Of a stretch of 64,000 bases of DNA, positions 18,363 through 27,491 are shown piece by piece. Source of the DNA: Qiania dongpingensis. GTDB taxonomy: Bacteria; Bacillota; Clostridia; Lachnospirales; Lachnospiraceae. The position numbers were made by a program, and so were the translations under genes. Within the stretch, counting starts at the first letter, position 1. Each line of letters begins with the position of its first letter. The stretch is taken from the NCBI RefSeq assembly GCF_014337195.1, contig NZ_CP060634.1, positions 2,542,001 through 2,606,000 of the forward strand, read 5' to 3'. A model generated the notes under the pieces. It worked only from the letters and a program-made list of their open reading frames with translations. It was not told the DNA's origin and did not search any database.

Positions 18363-18447
18363 GAGTTTGAATAGTAGGCAGTGTTTTGGGGCAAAGTTGA
18401 TTATTCTGTTAGGGGCAAAAATCCCCACAACCCCAGTAAATACGGCG
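18363..18447 (+). repeat. Att-like direct repeat copy 2, plus shared kinase-junction remnant
   Basis: GAGTTTGAATAGTAGGCAG (18363-18381) repeats 14395-14413. Downstream, CAACCCCAGTAAATAC (18428-18443) is identical to 14518-14533, where it forms the abnormal end of the truncated kinase. So a scrap of a truncated kinase also lies here, beside the intact kinase. Confidence 0.65.
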
Positions 18448-18547
18448 TTTGTGACGAAAGTTATTACGCACTTTGGAGACGTGACTCCATGGAAGGGAGA
18501 GGGTGTAGAGGACGATGGGATTTACACATTGTTATATATCATGGCTT

Positions 18548-19894
18548 TTATCCCTGTTTTCTGTAGAGCAGCACCGAGGCGGTGAAGGTGTCCGGGGTGT
18601 AGGTGAAGCCCGCTATACCGCCGCAGCGCTCAGCTACCGCCCTGATGCTGGCAATCCCCACGCCCTCGGCCCTGTTTCTCCCCGGTTTGGTGGAGTAAAA
18701 CCGCTCGTTCTCCTCATAGACCGGACCGGAGAAGCCATTTTCCATGCGGATCAGGACCCGCCCGGCTTCGGTCTGTACCTTTAACTGGATAAATCGCCTG
18801 CCCTCTTCTGCGTCCAGCGCAGCGGTCACGGCGTTTTCCCACAAGTTTCCTAAGATAACGGCCAGGTCGCTGCCTGCAATCCCCGGCTCTTTTGGCAGCG
18901 TAAGCTCCGTTGTCACCTCGATACCGGACTGCTTTGCCAGCGCCTCATAGCGGCGGCAAAGCGTGTCCGCCACATAGTTCTCGCACAGGGGCGGCTGGAT
19001 GGCCTGGGCCATGCTGCCCTCGTAGTCGTCCAAATAGGTCAGGGCCTCCTGAATCTCGTTCTTCTCCAACAGTCCCCGCAGCACCTGAACGTGCTGCCTG
19101 CGGTCGTGCCGGATGCGCTTCATCTCCTCGGCGTGGCTCTCCAGATCTTCCATGCGCGCCCGCTGCAGATCCAGCTGATGGGCAAGCTGGGCGTGGACGG
19201 CGGATTCCCGCGCAGCCTTCGCCGCGCTCCGGATGGCGGAGGCCATCTGCGAATAGGTCAGGAAGGCGCACAAGAGGAGCAGGATTTTGATGGAGTAGGC
19301 CGCTGCCGGACTGCCCTCGATGGGAAGCAGGTTGATCTGCAAGGTGTATAGGATCACGAAAAACAGGGGAATCATCCATAACCTGGCATATTCATTCCAG
19401 CCCTGTCCCTGCAGCTTTTGGTAGAGACTGCGGCAGAATACCGCAAGCAGGAGCGTCAGCAGCACCGAGGGGACGCCGAAGCCCACAATGTCGGTCCAGG
19501 CAAAGTCGCCCACCGCCAGCTCCGGAAAAACGAGGCCGTAAAAAAAGAAAGTGACGCTGCGGCACAGCTGCAGGACCTGGCTGGCGAGGATCAGGAGGAA
19601 CACCAGAGCGCTCTTTGGTTCATGGGTGGCGGCCCGCAGGCAAAAAAAGCCCGTCAGGAACCACAACAGCAGCATGGGCGTGCTGGTATCCAATTCATAG
19701 GGAAGCCAGGTGTCAAGCCCCGCGGAGATGGCCATCGACAGCGCGCTGCCGATAAGGGCCAGAGTTGCCACGGCCAAAGGAAGCAGCGCCGTGCGGCGGA
19801 CTGTCAGCCGGTCTTTCACCACATAGATACAGAAGAACATGGTCATAGCCGCCTCTATGATACAGACGATATATTCGGAAGCGATTGTTTCCAT
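18548..19894 (-). CDS. GHKL-type sensor histidine kinase (AgrC-like), copy B
   Basis: The protein has 448 residues. The first ~215 residues are hydrophobic with about six membrane segments (IVCIIEAAMTMFFCIYVV, LLLWFLTGFF, FVILYTLQINLL). A dimerisation helix follows with the phospho-acceptor region RHDRRQHVQVLRGLL, then a HATPase_c_5/GHKL domain (LGNLWENAVTAAL, EGVGIASIRAVAERCGG). It should sense an extracellular signal and phosphorylate the LytTR regulator whose gene ends 2 bp upstream. GGAGGG precedes the ATG. No AgrD/AgrB-like peptide genes are seen nearby. Confidence 0.9.
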   Translation of the reverse strand: METIASEYIVCIIEAAMTMFFCIYVVKDRLTVRRTALLPLAVATLALIGSALSMAISAGLDTWLPYELDTSTPMLLLWFLTGFFCLRAATHEPKSALVFLLILASQVLQLCRSVTFFFYGLVFPELAVGDFAWTDIVGFGVPSVLLTLLLAVFCRSLYQKLQGQGWNEYARLWMIPLFFVILYTLQINLLPIEGSPAAAYSIKILLLLCAFLTYSQMASAIRSAAKAARESAVHAQLAHQLDLQRARMEDLESHAEEMKRIRHDRRQHVQVLRGLLEKNEIQEALTYLDDYEGSMAQAIQPPLCENYVADTLCRRYEALAKQSGIEVTTELTLPKEPGIAGSDLAVILGNLWENAVTAALDAEEGRRFIQLKVQTEAGRVLIRMENGFSGPVYEENERFYSTKPGRNRAEGVGIASIRAVAERCGGIAGFTYTPDTFTASVLLYRKQG

Positions 19895-19896
19895 CC

Positions 19897-20610
19897 TTAT
19901 CCCTCCATCCGTTTGAACACATACGACAGGTATCGGTTTTTAATGGCGGCTCGGCCGTCCCGGGACAAGGGAATTTCCCGCCCGTCCTTCATCAGAAAGG
20001 CGTCATCCGTCACCCGCTCCACGAAATCCATGTTGACAATGAAGCAGCGGTAACAGCGCAGGAAGGGGTCGCCGCCCAGGGCTTCCTCCAATGCGGCGAG
20101 AGACTGATTCACCGTCACCTCTCCCTTGCCAGTATGAAGGATGGTCTTGTGTCCGTAGACCTCGATGTAGCAAAGGCCGGAAACGTCCACATCCACCTCG
20201 GCGTGTCCGGCCGTGACCCGCACGGACCGCGCCTGCGCGGCGGAACGGTCATGCACCCGGCGCATGGCCTCGCAGAAGGTATCCCACGCCACTGGCTTTA
20301 AGAGATAGTGGATGGCCTCCACCTCAAAGCCATCCGCGTAGTGTTCCCGGCTGGTGGTGGTGAACACAATCGCACCCCGAAACCCCTTACTCCGTAAAAT
20401 GCGCGCCGCATCTACCCCCAAGGCTCCTTCCATGTAAATATCTAAAAACAACACGTCTGCGCCCCTCGCCTCCCGGCTTTGCAGCAGCGCCCCGGCGTTC
20501 TCAAAGGCTAAAGTGGTGATGGGCAGGCGGTTTTCCTTCCCGTACCGGGCGCAGAAATCAGCCAGCAGTTCCCGGTCCGCCGCCCGGTCGTCACAGAGTA
20601 CAGCCAGCAT
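19897..20610 (-). CDS. LytTR-family response regulator, copy B
   Basis: The protein has 237 residues. Residues 1-120 form a receiver (MLAVLCDDRAADREL, phosphorylation Asp in VLFLDIYMEG, KPVAWDTF switch region). Residues ~140-237 form a LytTR DNA-binding domain (ICYIEVYGHKTILHTGKG-like stretch, FLRCYRCFIVNMDFVE, IPLSRDGRAAIKNRYLSYV). It is co-transcribed with the kinase after it and divergent from the surface protein at 20860, its likely target. The ~250 bp between them is conserved in the decayed copy A. Confidence 0.9.
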   Translation of the reverse strand: MLAVLCDDRAADRELLADFCARYGKENRLPITTLAFENAGALLQSREARGADVLFLDIYMEGALGVDAARILRSKGFRGAIVFTTTSREHYADGFEVEAIHYLLKPVAWDTFCEAMRRVHDRSAAQARSVRVTAGHAEVDVDVSGLCYIEVYGHKTILHTGKGEVTVNQSLAALEEALGGDPFLRCYRCFIVNMDFVERVTDDAFLMKDGREIPLSRDGRAAIKNRYLSYVFKRMEG

Positions 20611-20859
20611 GTCTTTTCCCCCTTCCCGTGAGGTAAATTATAAATAATCCAGTTTGTCAAGACCATTATACCATGAAAAAACGACTATTTATATGGCAAT
20701 ACCTCCGGCTCAGGCCGTATAGGGCCGGCTTACGCTTTTACTATTGATTTCATCCTTCTAATCTGCAACAATCAAAGTAGAAAAATCGTGACAAGGGGTC
20801 ACTCTATTTTTTGGCACACGGGCCGACAGCCCTGAGGAAAGATGAAGGAGGTTAACACC
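20611..20859. promoter_or_regulatory. Divergent control region, copy B
   Basis: This sequence lies between the regulator start and surface protein B. It shares CCAGTTTGTCAAGACCATTA (20649-20668), the GGCTCAGGCCG block and the TTTTTGGCACACGGGCCGAC block with copy A. GATGAAGGAGG is the ribosome site of the surface gene. Confidence 0.55.
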
Positions 20860-22524
20860 ATGAAGAAATTGAGAAAAGGGATGGTCTTATTCTTATCCTT
20901 GTGTATGATAACTCTGTTCATACCTATAACAGCCCACGCAATTACCATTGACATCACCGGTACCATAAACGGTCCCACATACAATGGTATGGATGTTACC
21001 ATACGAAGCGAGACGGGCAAAATCATCTATGGAAAATTTATAGACAATACAGTGTACTCCAAAGAAGGAGCGCTGATTCTTGGCGGAGACTTCATCAATT
21101 CGCAAATTGTAGATGACGGTAACGGCAGATATGGCTTGAAAATGGATACCGAAAACCTTGCCATCGACCAGCCCTTGTCTGAATATACCATCTATGGCGA
21201 ATCTACGCCAAAAGACTATGCAATCATGCGCTATAATCATGATTTTTCTTTTAAGCTGCTAACAGATACTGCGAATGGCTATTACCCGCCCGCTTCCATT
21301 TCTATTATGAAGGGGCAAACCGAGTTGTCTTCTCAAAGCGACTATACCTATGATATGAACACCGGCACTGTCACAATAAATGGCTCCTGCGTTACAGCGC
21401 CCATGACACTTAAGGCTTCAGGCGTCATCGCTCCCCATTTAAGTGTTATGACGCCTGTCTTTGCCGAGGAGCAGGAGGGCTATCATCAGCCTGCCGCTCA
21501 GAGTGTGACGATAGCAAATCAAGGCGCCGCAGATGCTGCTATTTCGGATATTACACTTATCGGCGCAAATATGGACAGCTTTACGCTTATCGGCCCGCAA
21601 ACTGGCAGTATCCCTGCAGGCGCGGCTGATCATACTTTATGGGCCATTCAGCCTAAAGAAAATCTTGAGTGTGGCACCTACATTGCAGCATTAAACGTAA
21701 CCTATGACGATGGAAGAATCGCCTCGGCAGACGTGAGCTTTACGGTTTCGCATTCTCACCAATACAATGGCTGGAGCAGTGACGCTGCCCATCACTGGAA
21801 GGAATGTATTGCCGGTGACAACGTCATCGACAAGGCGGCTCATACTTTCGGCGGGTGGGTAATCGACACGAATCCCTCCGAAAGCGAAAAAGGCAGCCGG
21901 CATCGTGTCTGCTCCGTCTGCAATTATGAGGAAAAAGAGGAAATCCCTGTGGTGACGCATACACATACCCCTGAAACCACGTGGAACTCTGACAAAGACA
22001 ACCACTGGCATGAATGCGTCGCACACGACGGTGAAAAAATAGGGAAAGATTCCCACACCGCAGGCAGCTGGATTATTGATAAATCTGCCACGGAAACCGA
22101 GGCGGGCAGCCGGCACCAGGAATGTACCGTCTGCCACTATGTGATGAAAATCCAAATCATTGTTCCAACCGGCCTGCCGGAAGCCTATACCCTGATCGTG
22201 GGCCAGAACGTAAGCTGGAAGCCCGCGCCGTCTGGCGGTGAATGGAGCTATGACAAGGACTTTCTGGAAATGACCCAGGACGGCGGTACCTACACCTTTA
22301 AGGCCCTGAAAGTGGGAAAGGTCACAGCGACCTATACTGTGGAAAGCGTGTCCTGCACAGTAACGATTACCATCAACAAGGCAGGCGAGGTCCCCAGCCC
22401 TGCTCCGCAAAATCCGGCCCCGCAGACCGGCGACACATCTAAATACGCTGCCATTCTTGCTGCTGGCCTTGTCCTCACTGCTGGGCTGCATCGGTCTGAT
22501 TTCCCACAAGAAGCTGAGTCGTAA
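20860..22524 (+). CDS. Surface protein B with a frameshift in its sorting signal
   Basis: The protein has 554 residues. A signal peptide (LFLSLCMITLFIPITAHA) is followed by a beta-rich region and Cys/His/Trp repeats (HSHQYNGWSSDAAHHWKEC, HRVCSVCNYEEKE; again HTPETTWNSDKDNHWHEC, HQECTVCHY). The ~70-residue module (GEWSYDKDFLEMTQDGGTYT) is shared with copy A. After PQTGDTS, one extra base near 22465 shifts the frame and gives AAILAAGLVLTAGLHRSDF. The alternate frame restores LLALSSLLGCIGLISHKKLS plus a basic tail to about 22542. The product may thus be secreted or poorly anchored. Start 20860 follows GAAGGAGG. Confidence 0.8.
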   Translation: MKKLRKGMVLFLSLCMITLFIPITAHAITIDITGTINGPTYNGMDVTIRSETGKIIYGKFIDNTVYSKEGALILGGDFINSQIVDDGNGRYGLKMDTENLAIDQPLSEYTIYGESTPKDYAIMRYNHDFSFKLLTDTANGYYPPASISIMKGQTELSSQSDYTYDMNTGTVTINGSCVTAPMTLKASGVIAPHLSVMTPVFAEEQEGYHQPAAQSVTIANQGAADAAISDITLIGANMDSFTLIGPQTGSIPAGAADHTLWAIQPKENLECGTYIAALNVTYDDGRIASADVSFTVSHSHQYNGWSSDAAHHWKECIAGDNVIDKAAHTFGGWVIDTNPSESEKGSRHRVCSVCNYEEKEEIPVVTHTHTPETTWNSDKDNHWHECVAHDGEKIGKDSHTAGSWIIDKSATETEAGSRHQECTVCHYVMKIQIIVPTGLPEAYTLIVGQNVSWKPAPSGGEWSYDKDFLEMTQDGGTYTFKALKVGKVTATYTVESVSCTVTITINKAGEVPSPAPQNPAPQTGDTSKYAAILAAGLVLTAGLHRSDFPQEAES

Positions 22525-22578
22525 AAAACGGAATGGTTATTAATGTTCAACAAATTGTACTCTATAAAAGAATTGATG

Positions 22579-22615
22579 ATACTCCGATGAATGATAAATT
22601 CATCGGAGTATTTTT
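22579..22615 (+). terminator. Terminator of surface protein B
   Basis: ATACTCCGATGAA (22579-22591) pairs with TTCATCGGAGTAT (22599-22611), followed by TTTT. Confidence 0.85.
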
Positions 22616-22800
22616 AATTTGCAGGTTTGCTTCTTCGTAACATTTAGGCGCCAGCTGAAAATTAAATTGCTTTTTGTCCTAACGAAAATCTAACATAGCT
22701 TGTGTTATTGTATAACCACAGTTCACGTCGGCTCCGATGAGAGCTGTGGATTTATAAGAAAAGAATAATGATAAAAATAAAACAGAAAGGAAAAACTATC

Positions 22801-25350
22801 ATGAAAAAGAAATGGATAAAGACGATTACAGCGATCGTGCTTTTGTTGTCCCTGACATTGACCGCATGTACCCGCCCTGCTCCATCGGGAAGCACTGCTC
22901 CCAGGGAGAGCAGCTCTTCCGGTATGGAATCGGCTCCGTCGGATACTAAGGGGAAATCTATGACGCTGGGGCAGCTTGCAGACTATTTTGTCAAGGCGGC
23001 GGATGATTACAATCCGAAAGCCGACCGCGCTGCTGTATTGGAGGGCTTTGACGAGAAAGAACAGGCAACGCGGCTTCAAATGTTCGTGTTGGCGGGACGG
23101 GCTTTCGGAGATCTGCCCGCCCCTGAGGGCAACGGTAAAAACACAGCCCCGCCGCCCGTGGATTTGACCGATGCGCCTGAGTGGGCCTGGAGCGTCCTGA
23201 GTAATCTTTCCAACGGCGGTGTGCTGGCCGCCTCCGACCTAGGTCTGCCTGAACTGGAGGAAGCTCCCGAAACCGCGGGCCAGGACGACTCCGTTTCGGA
23301 TACGGACGGGACGTCCTCGTCGGATGCCGAAATGTCTGACGGTATGGAAGCCGATCCCGCCAAGCTTTCTGACAGCCAGAATTCTTCCTCTGAAAAAGGC
23401 TCAGGCAATGACAAGATGAACGCCAGTGTGACCCAGAAAGACGCCGAAATTATTGCTCAGCGATTTTTCCAGGCTTTCGGTACCAATCTGAAAGATAATT
23501 TCTATGCGACTGTCAATAAAGGCGAGCTGGATGCCCTGGAGCTTCCCGGCGACGGTTCTGCCGTGGGCGGCTCCAGCGCAGTAGCCGCAAACACAGATAA
23601 GCAGCTTCACGAATTGATCCTTGAAATCGTGAACAGCGGGAAGGACTATCCTAAGGGCAGTCCCGAGCAGAAGATCCGTGATCTCTACCAAAGCGTTCTG
23701 GCATTGGAGGCCCGTAACGCGGCAGGGGTGGAACCTTTGCGGAAATATCTGGAGGCTGTAGACGCAGCGCAGAATTTCTCTGAACTCAACGCCGCCATCG
23801 CGATGGCGGTCAACGAGCTGGGCAATCCCGGAAACGGTCTCTTCCCCATGCTGTCCGTCACCGACACTCAGGACAGCAGCCGGAAAGTCATGCAGCTGCT
23901 GACTCTAAGCATCATGTTTTCTGCCGAGGACTACGACGACCCGGACAATGAGATGGTTCAGGAATACCGGGAGGGAATGATCTCCCAGCTGATCGCGGCA
24001 GGTGAGAGTAAGGAAGAAGCGGAAAGGCTGACTGACGGTATCCTCCGTATGGAGAGAGCCCTGGCCGAGCATGCTTCCAGCGCGGAGGAGCAGAGCAGCC
24101 TTCAAAGCCAGACCAAGCGCTATACTCCCTCATCTCTGGATGAGCTGATGCCTCAGGCCAAGCCCTCGGAGCTGTTCGCAGCGATCGGCCTTAAATCTGA
24201 CACCAGGATGCAGGTCTTTGACGATAAGCAGTTTGCGGCCTATGCCACATGGTTTACCGAAGAAAATCTGGAGCTTTTCAAGGCCATGCAGAAAAGCGCT
24301 CTGATCTCTGGATTCGGCCAGTATCTGAGCCAGGAGTTGGCTGAGAATTTTGATGTTCAGGGCGGCACTCCTGAGGAAACGGCCAATGAGGCTGTACAGT
24401 CCCTGCTTTCCGAGGAACTGGGCCAGCTCTATGTGGACCGTTATTTCCCTGCCGAGTCCAAGGCCGAAATAGAGAAAATGGTACAGAAGATGATTGATGC
24501 CTTTAAGGCCCGCATCGGCCGTCTGGACTGGATGGAAGAATCCACCAAGCAGGAGGCCATCAAGAAGCTGGATAATATGACCGTTTTGATCGGCTATCCC
24601 GACCAGTGGGATTTTAACAATGCCGAGATCAAGGGTGTCTCCGAAGGCGGAAGCTACTTTGCAAATGTGGCTGCCTCTGAGGCGGATAAATGGAAGAAGA
24701 TGATCGAAGGTATGGATGAGCCGGTAAATCCACGACGTTTTCCTATGGCGGTTTTTACGGTCAACGCCGCCGCCAGCCGGAATACCAACACTCTGATATT
24801 TCCGGCGGGAATCCTTCAGGCGCCCTTCTATGACAAAAATGCCTCTTTTGAGGCTAACCTGGGAGCTATTGGCAGCACCATTGCCCACGAGATCACCCAC
24901 ATGTTCGACGACGGAGGAGCCCAGTACGACGCCACCGGCACGGTTCGAAATTGGTGGGCGGACAACGACTTCACTCATTTTCAGGAGCTCTGTAAAAAGG
25001 CAGAAGAATTCTACAATGGATATGAAGCCGCTCCCGGCATCCCTGCCAACGGGAAGGAGACCTTGAGTGAAAATATCTCCGACATTGGAGGCATCGCCTG
25101 CGGCCTGGAGGTGTTGTCCTCCATGGAGAACCCGGACTACGACGCTTTCTTCCGCAGCTACACACGCCAGTGGCTGCGTACCGGGAGCTATGAGACTCTG
25201 GCCGAAATGGCCCAGTCCGACCAGCACGCTCCCAATATCCTGCGGGCCAACCGGGTGCTTTCAAATTTCCAGGAGTACTTCGATACTTACGGAATCAAGC
25301 CTGGCGACGGGATGTACGTTGCCCCGGAGGACCGAATCGTGATCTGGTAA
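22801..25350 (+). CDS. M13-family (neprilysin/PepO-like) metallopeptidase lipoprotein
   Basis: The protein has 849 residues from the ATG at 22801. A lipoprotein signal with lipobox LTAC is followed by a Ser/Asp-rich linker and an extra ~200-residue N-terminal region. The M13 body follows. Zinc ligands are H696 and H700 (HEITHMFDDGG) and E757 (ENISDIGG), with E697 catalytic. The NAAASRNTNTLIFPAGIL stretch is the substrate-binding strand, and the protein ends near PGDGMYVAPEDRIVIW, typical of M13. It likely degrades or processes peptides at the outer face of the membrane. A two-component system follows after a terminator. Confidence 0.93.
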   Translation: MKKKWIKTITAIVLLLSLTLTACTRPAPSGSTAPRESSSSGMESAPSDTKGKSMTLGQLADYFVKAADDYNPKADRAAVLEGFDEKEQATRLQMFVLAGRAFGDLPAPEGNGKNTAPPPVDLTDAPEWAWSVLSNLSNGGVLAASDLGLPELEEAPETAGQDDSVSDTDGTSSSDAEMSDGMEADPAKLSDSQNSSSEKGSGNDKMNASVTQKDAEIIAQRFFQAFGTNLKDNFYATVNKGELDALELPGDGSAVGGSSAVAANTDKQLHELILEIVNSGKDYPKGSPEQKIRDLYQSVLALEARNAAGVEPLRKYLEAVDAAQNFSELNAAIAMAVNELGNPGNGLFPMLSVTDTQDSSRKVMQLLTLSIMFSAEDYDDPDNEMVQEYREGMISQLIAAGESKEEAERLTDGILRMERALAEHASSAEEQSSLQSQTKRYTPSSLDELMPQAKPSELFAAIGLKSDTRMQVFDDKQFAAYATWFTEENLELFKAMQKSALISGFGQYLSQELAENFDVQGGTPEETANEAVQSLLSEELGQLYVDRYFPAESKAEIEKMVQKMIDAFKARIGRLDWMEESTKQEAIKKLDNMTVLIGYPDQWDFNNAEIKGVSEGGSYFANVAASEADKWKKMIEGMDEPVNPRRFPMAVFTVNAAASRNTNTLIFPAGILQAPFYDKNASFEANLGAIGSTIAHEITHMFDDGGAQYDATGTVRNWWADNDFTHFQELCKKAEEFYNGYEAAPGIPANGKETLSENISDIGGIACGLEVLSSMENPDYDAFFRSYTRQWLRTGSYETLAEMAQSDQHAPNILRANRVLSNFQEYFDTYGIKPGDGMYVAPEDRIVIW

Positions 25351-25356
25351 CATGAA

Positions 25357-25388
25357 ATGACGGAGCCGCGGATAGCGGCTCCGTCATT
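25357..25388 (+). terminator. Terminator of the M13 peptidase gene
   Basis: ATGACGGAGCCGC (25357-25369) pairs with GCGGCTCCGTCAT (25375-25387). The T-run is short, so some read-through into the regulator genes is possible. Confidence 0.65.
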
Positions 25389-25435
25389 GACAAGCCAGCA
25401 AAAGTCCAGTATGCTGAGAAAAAGGAAGTGAAGAC

Positions 25436-26122
25436 ATGAAATTACTTTTGGTAGAGGACGAAGTCCTATTGGCTAAAAATGTATCGAAAGGCCTTAGATT
25501 ACTGGGCTATGCGGTGGACTGCGCCTATGACGGCGAGGAGGCTCTGGAATTATACGATCTCAATGACTACGACCTGATGATCCTGGATCTTAACCTGCCT
25601 AAACTGGACGGTATGGAGGTCCTGCGGCGAATCAGGGCACAGAACGGCGATTTCCGGATACTGATTCTGTCTGCCCGGAATACGCTGGAGGATAAGATCA
25701 ATGGACTGGACGAGGGGAGCAACGATTACCTGACTAAGCCTTTTGAATTCCGGGAATTAGAAGCCCGCATCCGGGGCCTCCTGAGGAGGAATTTCACCAC
25801 CTCTCCATCCCAGCTGCTCTGCGGCCGGCTGCGGGTGGACACTGCGCTCCGCCAGGCCTGGTGCGGCCCGTCGCCGGTGGAGCTGACACCGAAGGAGTAT
25901 GCCATTTTGGAATATCTCCTCGTCAATACTGGCCGGGTAGTCAGTGCGGAAGAACTGATCGAGCACGCTTGGGACAGCGCGGCCGATCCCTTTTCCAATT
26001 CTTTCCGCTTCCATATCCATTCTCTTCGTAAAAAGCTGGATGAAGCGGGGGCGAGGGACTATATCATTACCCAGAGGAGCCATGGCTACCGGATTCAGGC
26101 CCCGGAGGAGAAGACATTATGA
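25436..26122 (+). CDS. OmpR/PhoB-family response regulator
   Basis: The protein has 228 residues: a receiver domain with the phosphorylation site D51 (LMILDLNLPKLDGMEVL) and the Lys of LTKPFEFRELEARI. A winged-helix C-terminus follows (VELTPKEYAILEYLLVNTGR, FHIHSLRKKLDEAGA). The stop overlaps the kinase start by 4 bp. Its target is unknown; the M13 peptidase upstream is a candidate by position. Confidence 0.93.
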   Translation: MKLLLVEDEVLLAKNVSKGLRLLGYAVDCAYDGEEALELYDLNDYDLMILDLNLPKLDGMEVLRRIRAQNGDFRILILSARNTLEDKINGLDEGSNDYLTKPFEFRELEARIRGLLRRNFTTSPSQLLCGRLRVDTALRQAWCGPSPVELTPKEYAILEYLLVNTGRVVSAEELIEHAWDSAADPFSNSFRFHIHSLRKKLDEAGARDYIITQRSHGYRIQAPEEKTL

Positions 26123-27246
26123 AAAAATGGACGTTACAAGTTCGGCTCACTGTAGTTGTGGGAGTGATTTTGCTTTCTGTATGCCTTCTGCTGACGGCTA
26201 ATTCCCTTTTAGCCGCAGACACTTATTACGGAAATTATGCTTCGCTGATCGAGTCGGGTCAGGTGGAGCTGGACCCTGCTTGGATTGAGGCGGATCGGAT
26301 CGACCCGGCAGCGGTGTCTCCGGGGGAATTTTATCGGGAGGCGTCTCATCGATTTTCCATACAGTCCCTGATTGTCATGGCTCTGCTCGTAGTCCTGAGT
26401 GTGGGCTGTACCTATTGGACCGCCGGCCGGATCCTGCGCCCCTTAAGAAAGCTGACGGAATCCGTCCGTGAGGTCGATGACATGCATCTGGACCATAGGG
26501 TTGCCACAGAAGGTGCGAAGGGCGAGGTGCTGGCTCTTACGGAATCTTTCAATGGAATGTTAGACAGGCTGGAAAGCTCTTTTTCCATACAAAAAAGGTT
26601 TGCGGCCAATGCGGCTCATGAGCTGAAGACTCCGCTGGCGGTCATCAAGTCCTCCCTTCAGGTGCTGGAGATGTCGCCGCAGCCGCAGGAAGAGGATTAT
26701 CAGGAATTTATGGCGGATACCGGCGAGAGTCTGGAACGCATCATCCAAACGGTGGAGGGCCTCCTTTCCCTGGCAAATCTGGAAGCAGCTCCGGTCGGGG
26801 AGACGGTGGAATTGCGGACGCTGCTCGATCAGGCGGTTCGGGAGCTTTCCGGAAGGGCGGAGGAATGCGGTGTGATGCTCGCTGTCTCCGGTCAGGCGCA
26901 GCCGATCAGGGGAAATGCCAGTCTTCTCTATCGGGCGGTCTTCAATCTGATTGAAAATGCCATTAAATACAACCGTCCCGGCGGGAGGGTAATTGTCACG
27001 ATGGAGCAAAGCGAAGAGAATGTTTGTATACAGATAGAAGATACCGGAATCGGAATCGAAGCAGATGCCCTGCCTCATATCTTCGAGCCCTTTTATCGGT
27101 CTGATCCTTCCCGCTCTCAGCAGATTTCCGGCTCCGGCTTGGGCTTATCTGTGGCGAAACTCATTGTGGAACGTCATGGAGGGAAAATCGAAGTGACCAG
27201 CAAAATGGAAACAGGTTCGGTTTTCAGAGTCATGCTGAAACAATAG
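26119..27246 (+). CDS. Sensor histidine kinase (HisKA/HATPase)
   Basis: The protein has 375 residues. Two membrane segments (about 9-32 and 81-100) bracket a short ~48-residue extracytoplasmic loop. A HAMP linker, HisKA with H167 (NAAHELKTPLAVIK), and the ATPase N, G1 and G2 boxes (NLIENAIKYN, DTGIGIEADALPHIFEPFY, GSGLGLSVAKLI) follow. It pairs with the overlapping OmpR-type regulator. The small sensor loop suggests an intramembrane or envelope-stress type of sensing, which is inference. Confidence 0.93.
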   Translation: MKKWTLQVRLTVVVGVILLSVCLLLTANSLLAADTYYGNYASLIESGQVELDPAWIEADRIDPAAVSPGEFYREASHRFSIQSLIVMALLVVLSVGCTYWTAGRILRPLRKLTESVREVDDMHLDHRVATEGAKGEVLALTESFNGMLDRLESSFSIQKRFAANAAHELKTPLAVIKSSLQVLEMSPQPQEEDYQEFMADTGESLERIIQTVEGLLSLANLEAAPVGETVELRTLLDQAVRELSGRAEECGVMLAVSGQAQPIRGNASLLYRAVFNLIENAIKYNRPGGRVIVTMEQSEENVCIQIEDTGIGIEADALPHIFEPFYRSDPSRSQQISGSGLGLSVAKLIVERHGGKIEVTSKMETGSVFRVMLKQ

Positions 27247-27491
27247 GAGACGAGAAAATCATTGCTGATCAAATTGACCTTGCTACGGAAAAGGCGGTTG
27301 AGATATGGATAAAAAAGAGAGAAACAGCCAAAGTACTGCGAGATGTCCCTTAGGTATGGAAGCTTTAAGGGCCGGCGTAATTTGTTGCCTGCTGGATGGA
27401 TGAAGAACTGTAAAATTCTCGTGGAAAATCTACCGTATTTACGATATAATGTTTTTATCAAACTCATTCTTAATACAAGGGAGAAAATAAA

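Noticed and set aside
20649..20668. Canonical LytTR tandem binding site
   Set aside because: CCAGTTTGT matches most of a half-site, but a second half at the usual spacing is not convincing; kept only as part of the conserved control region.
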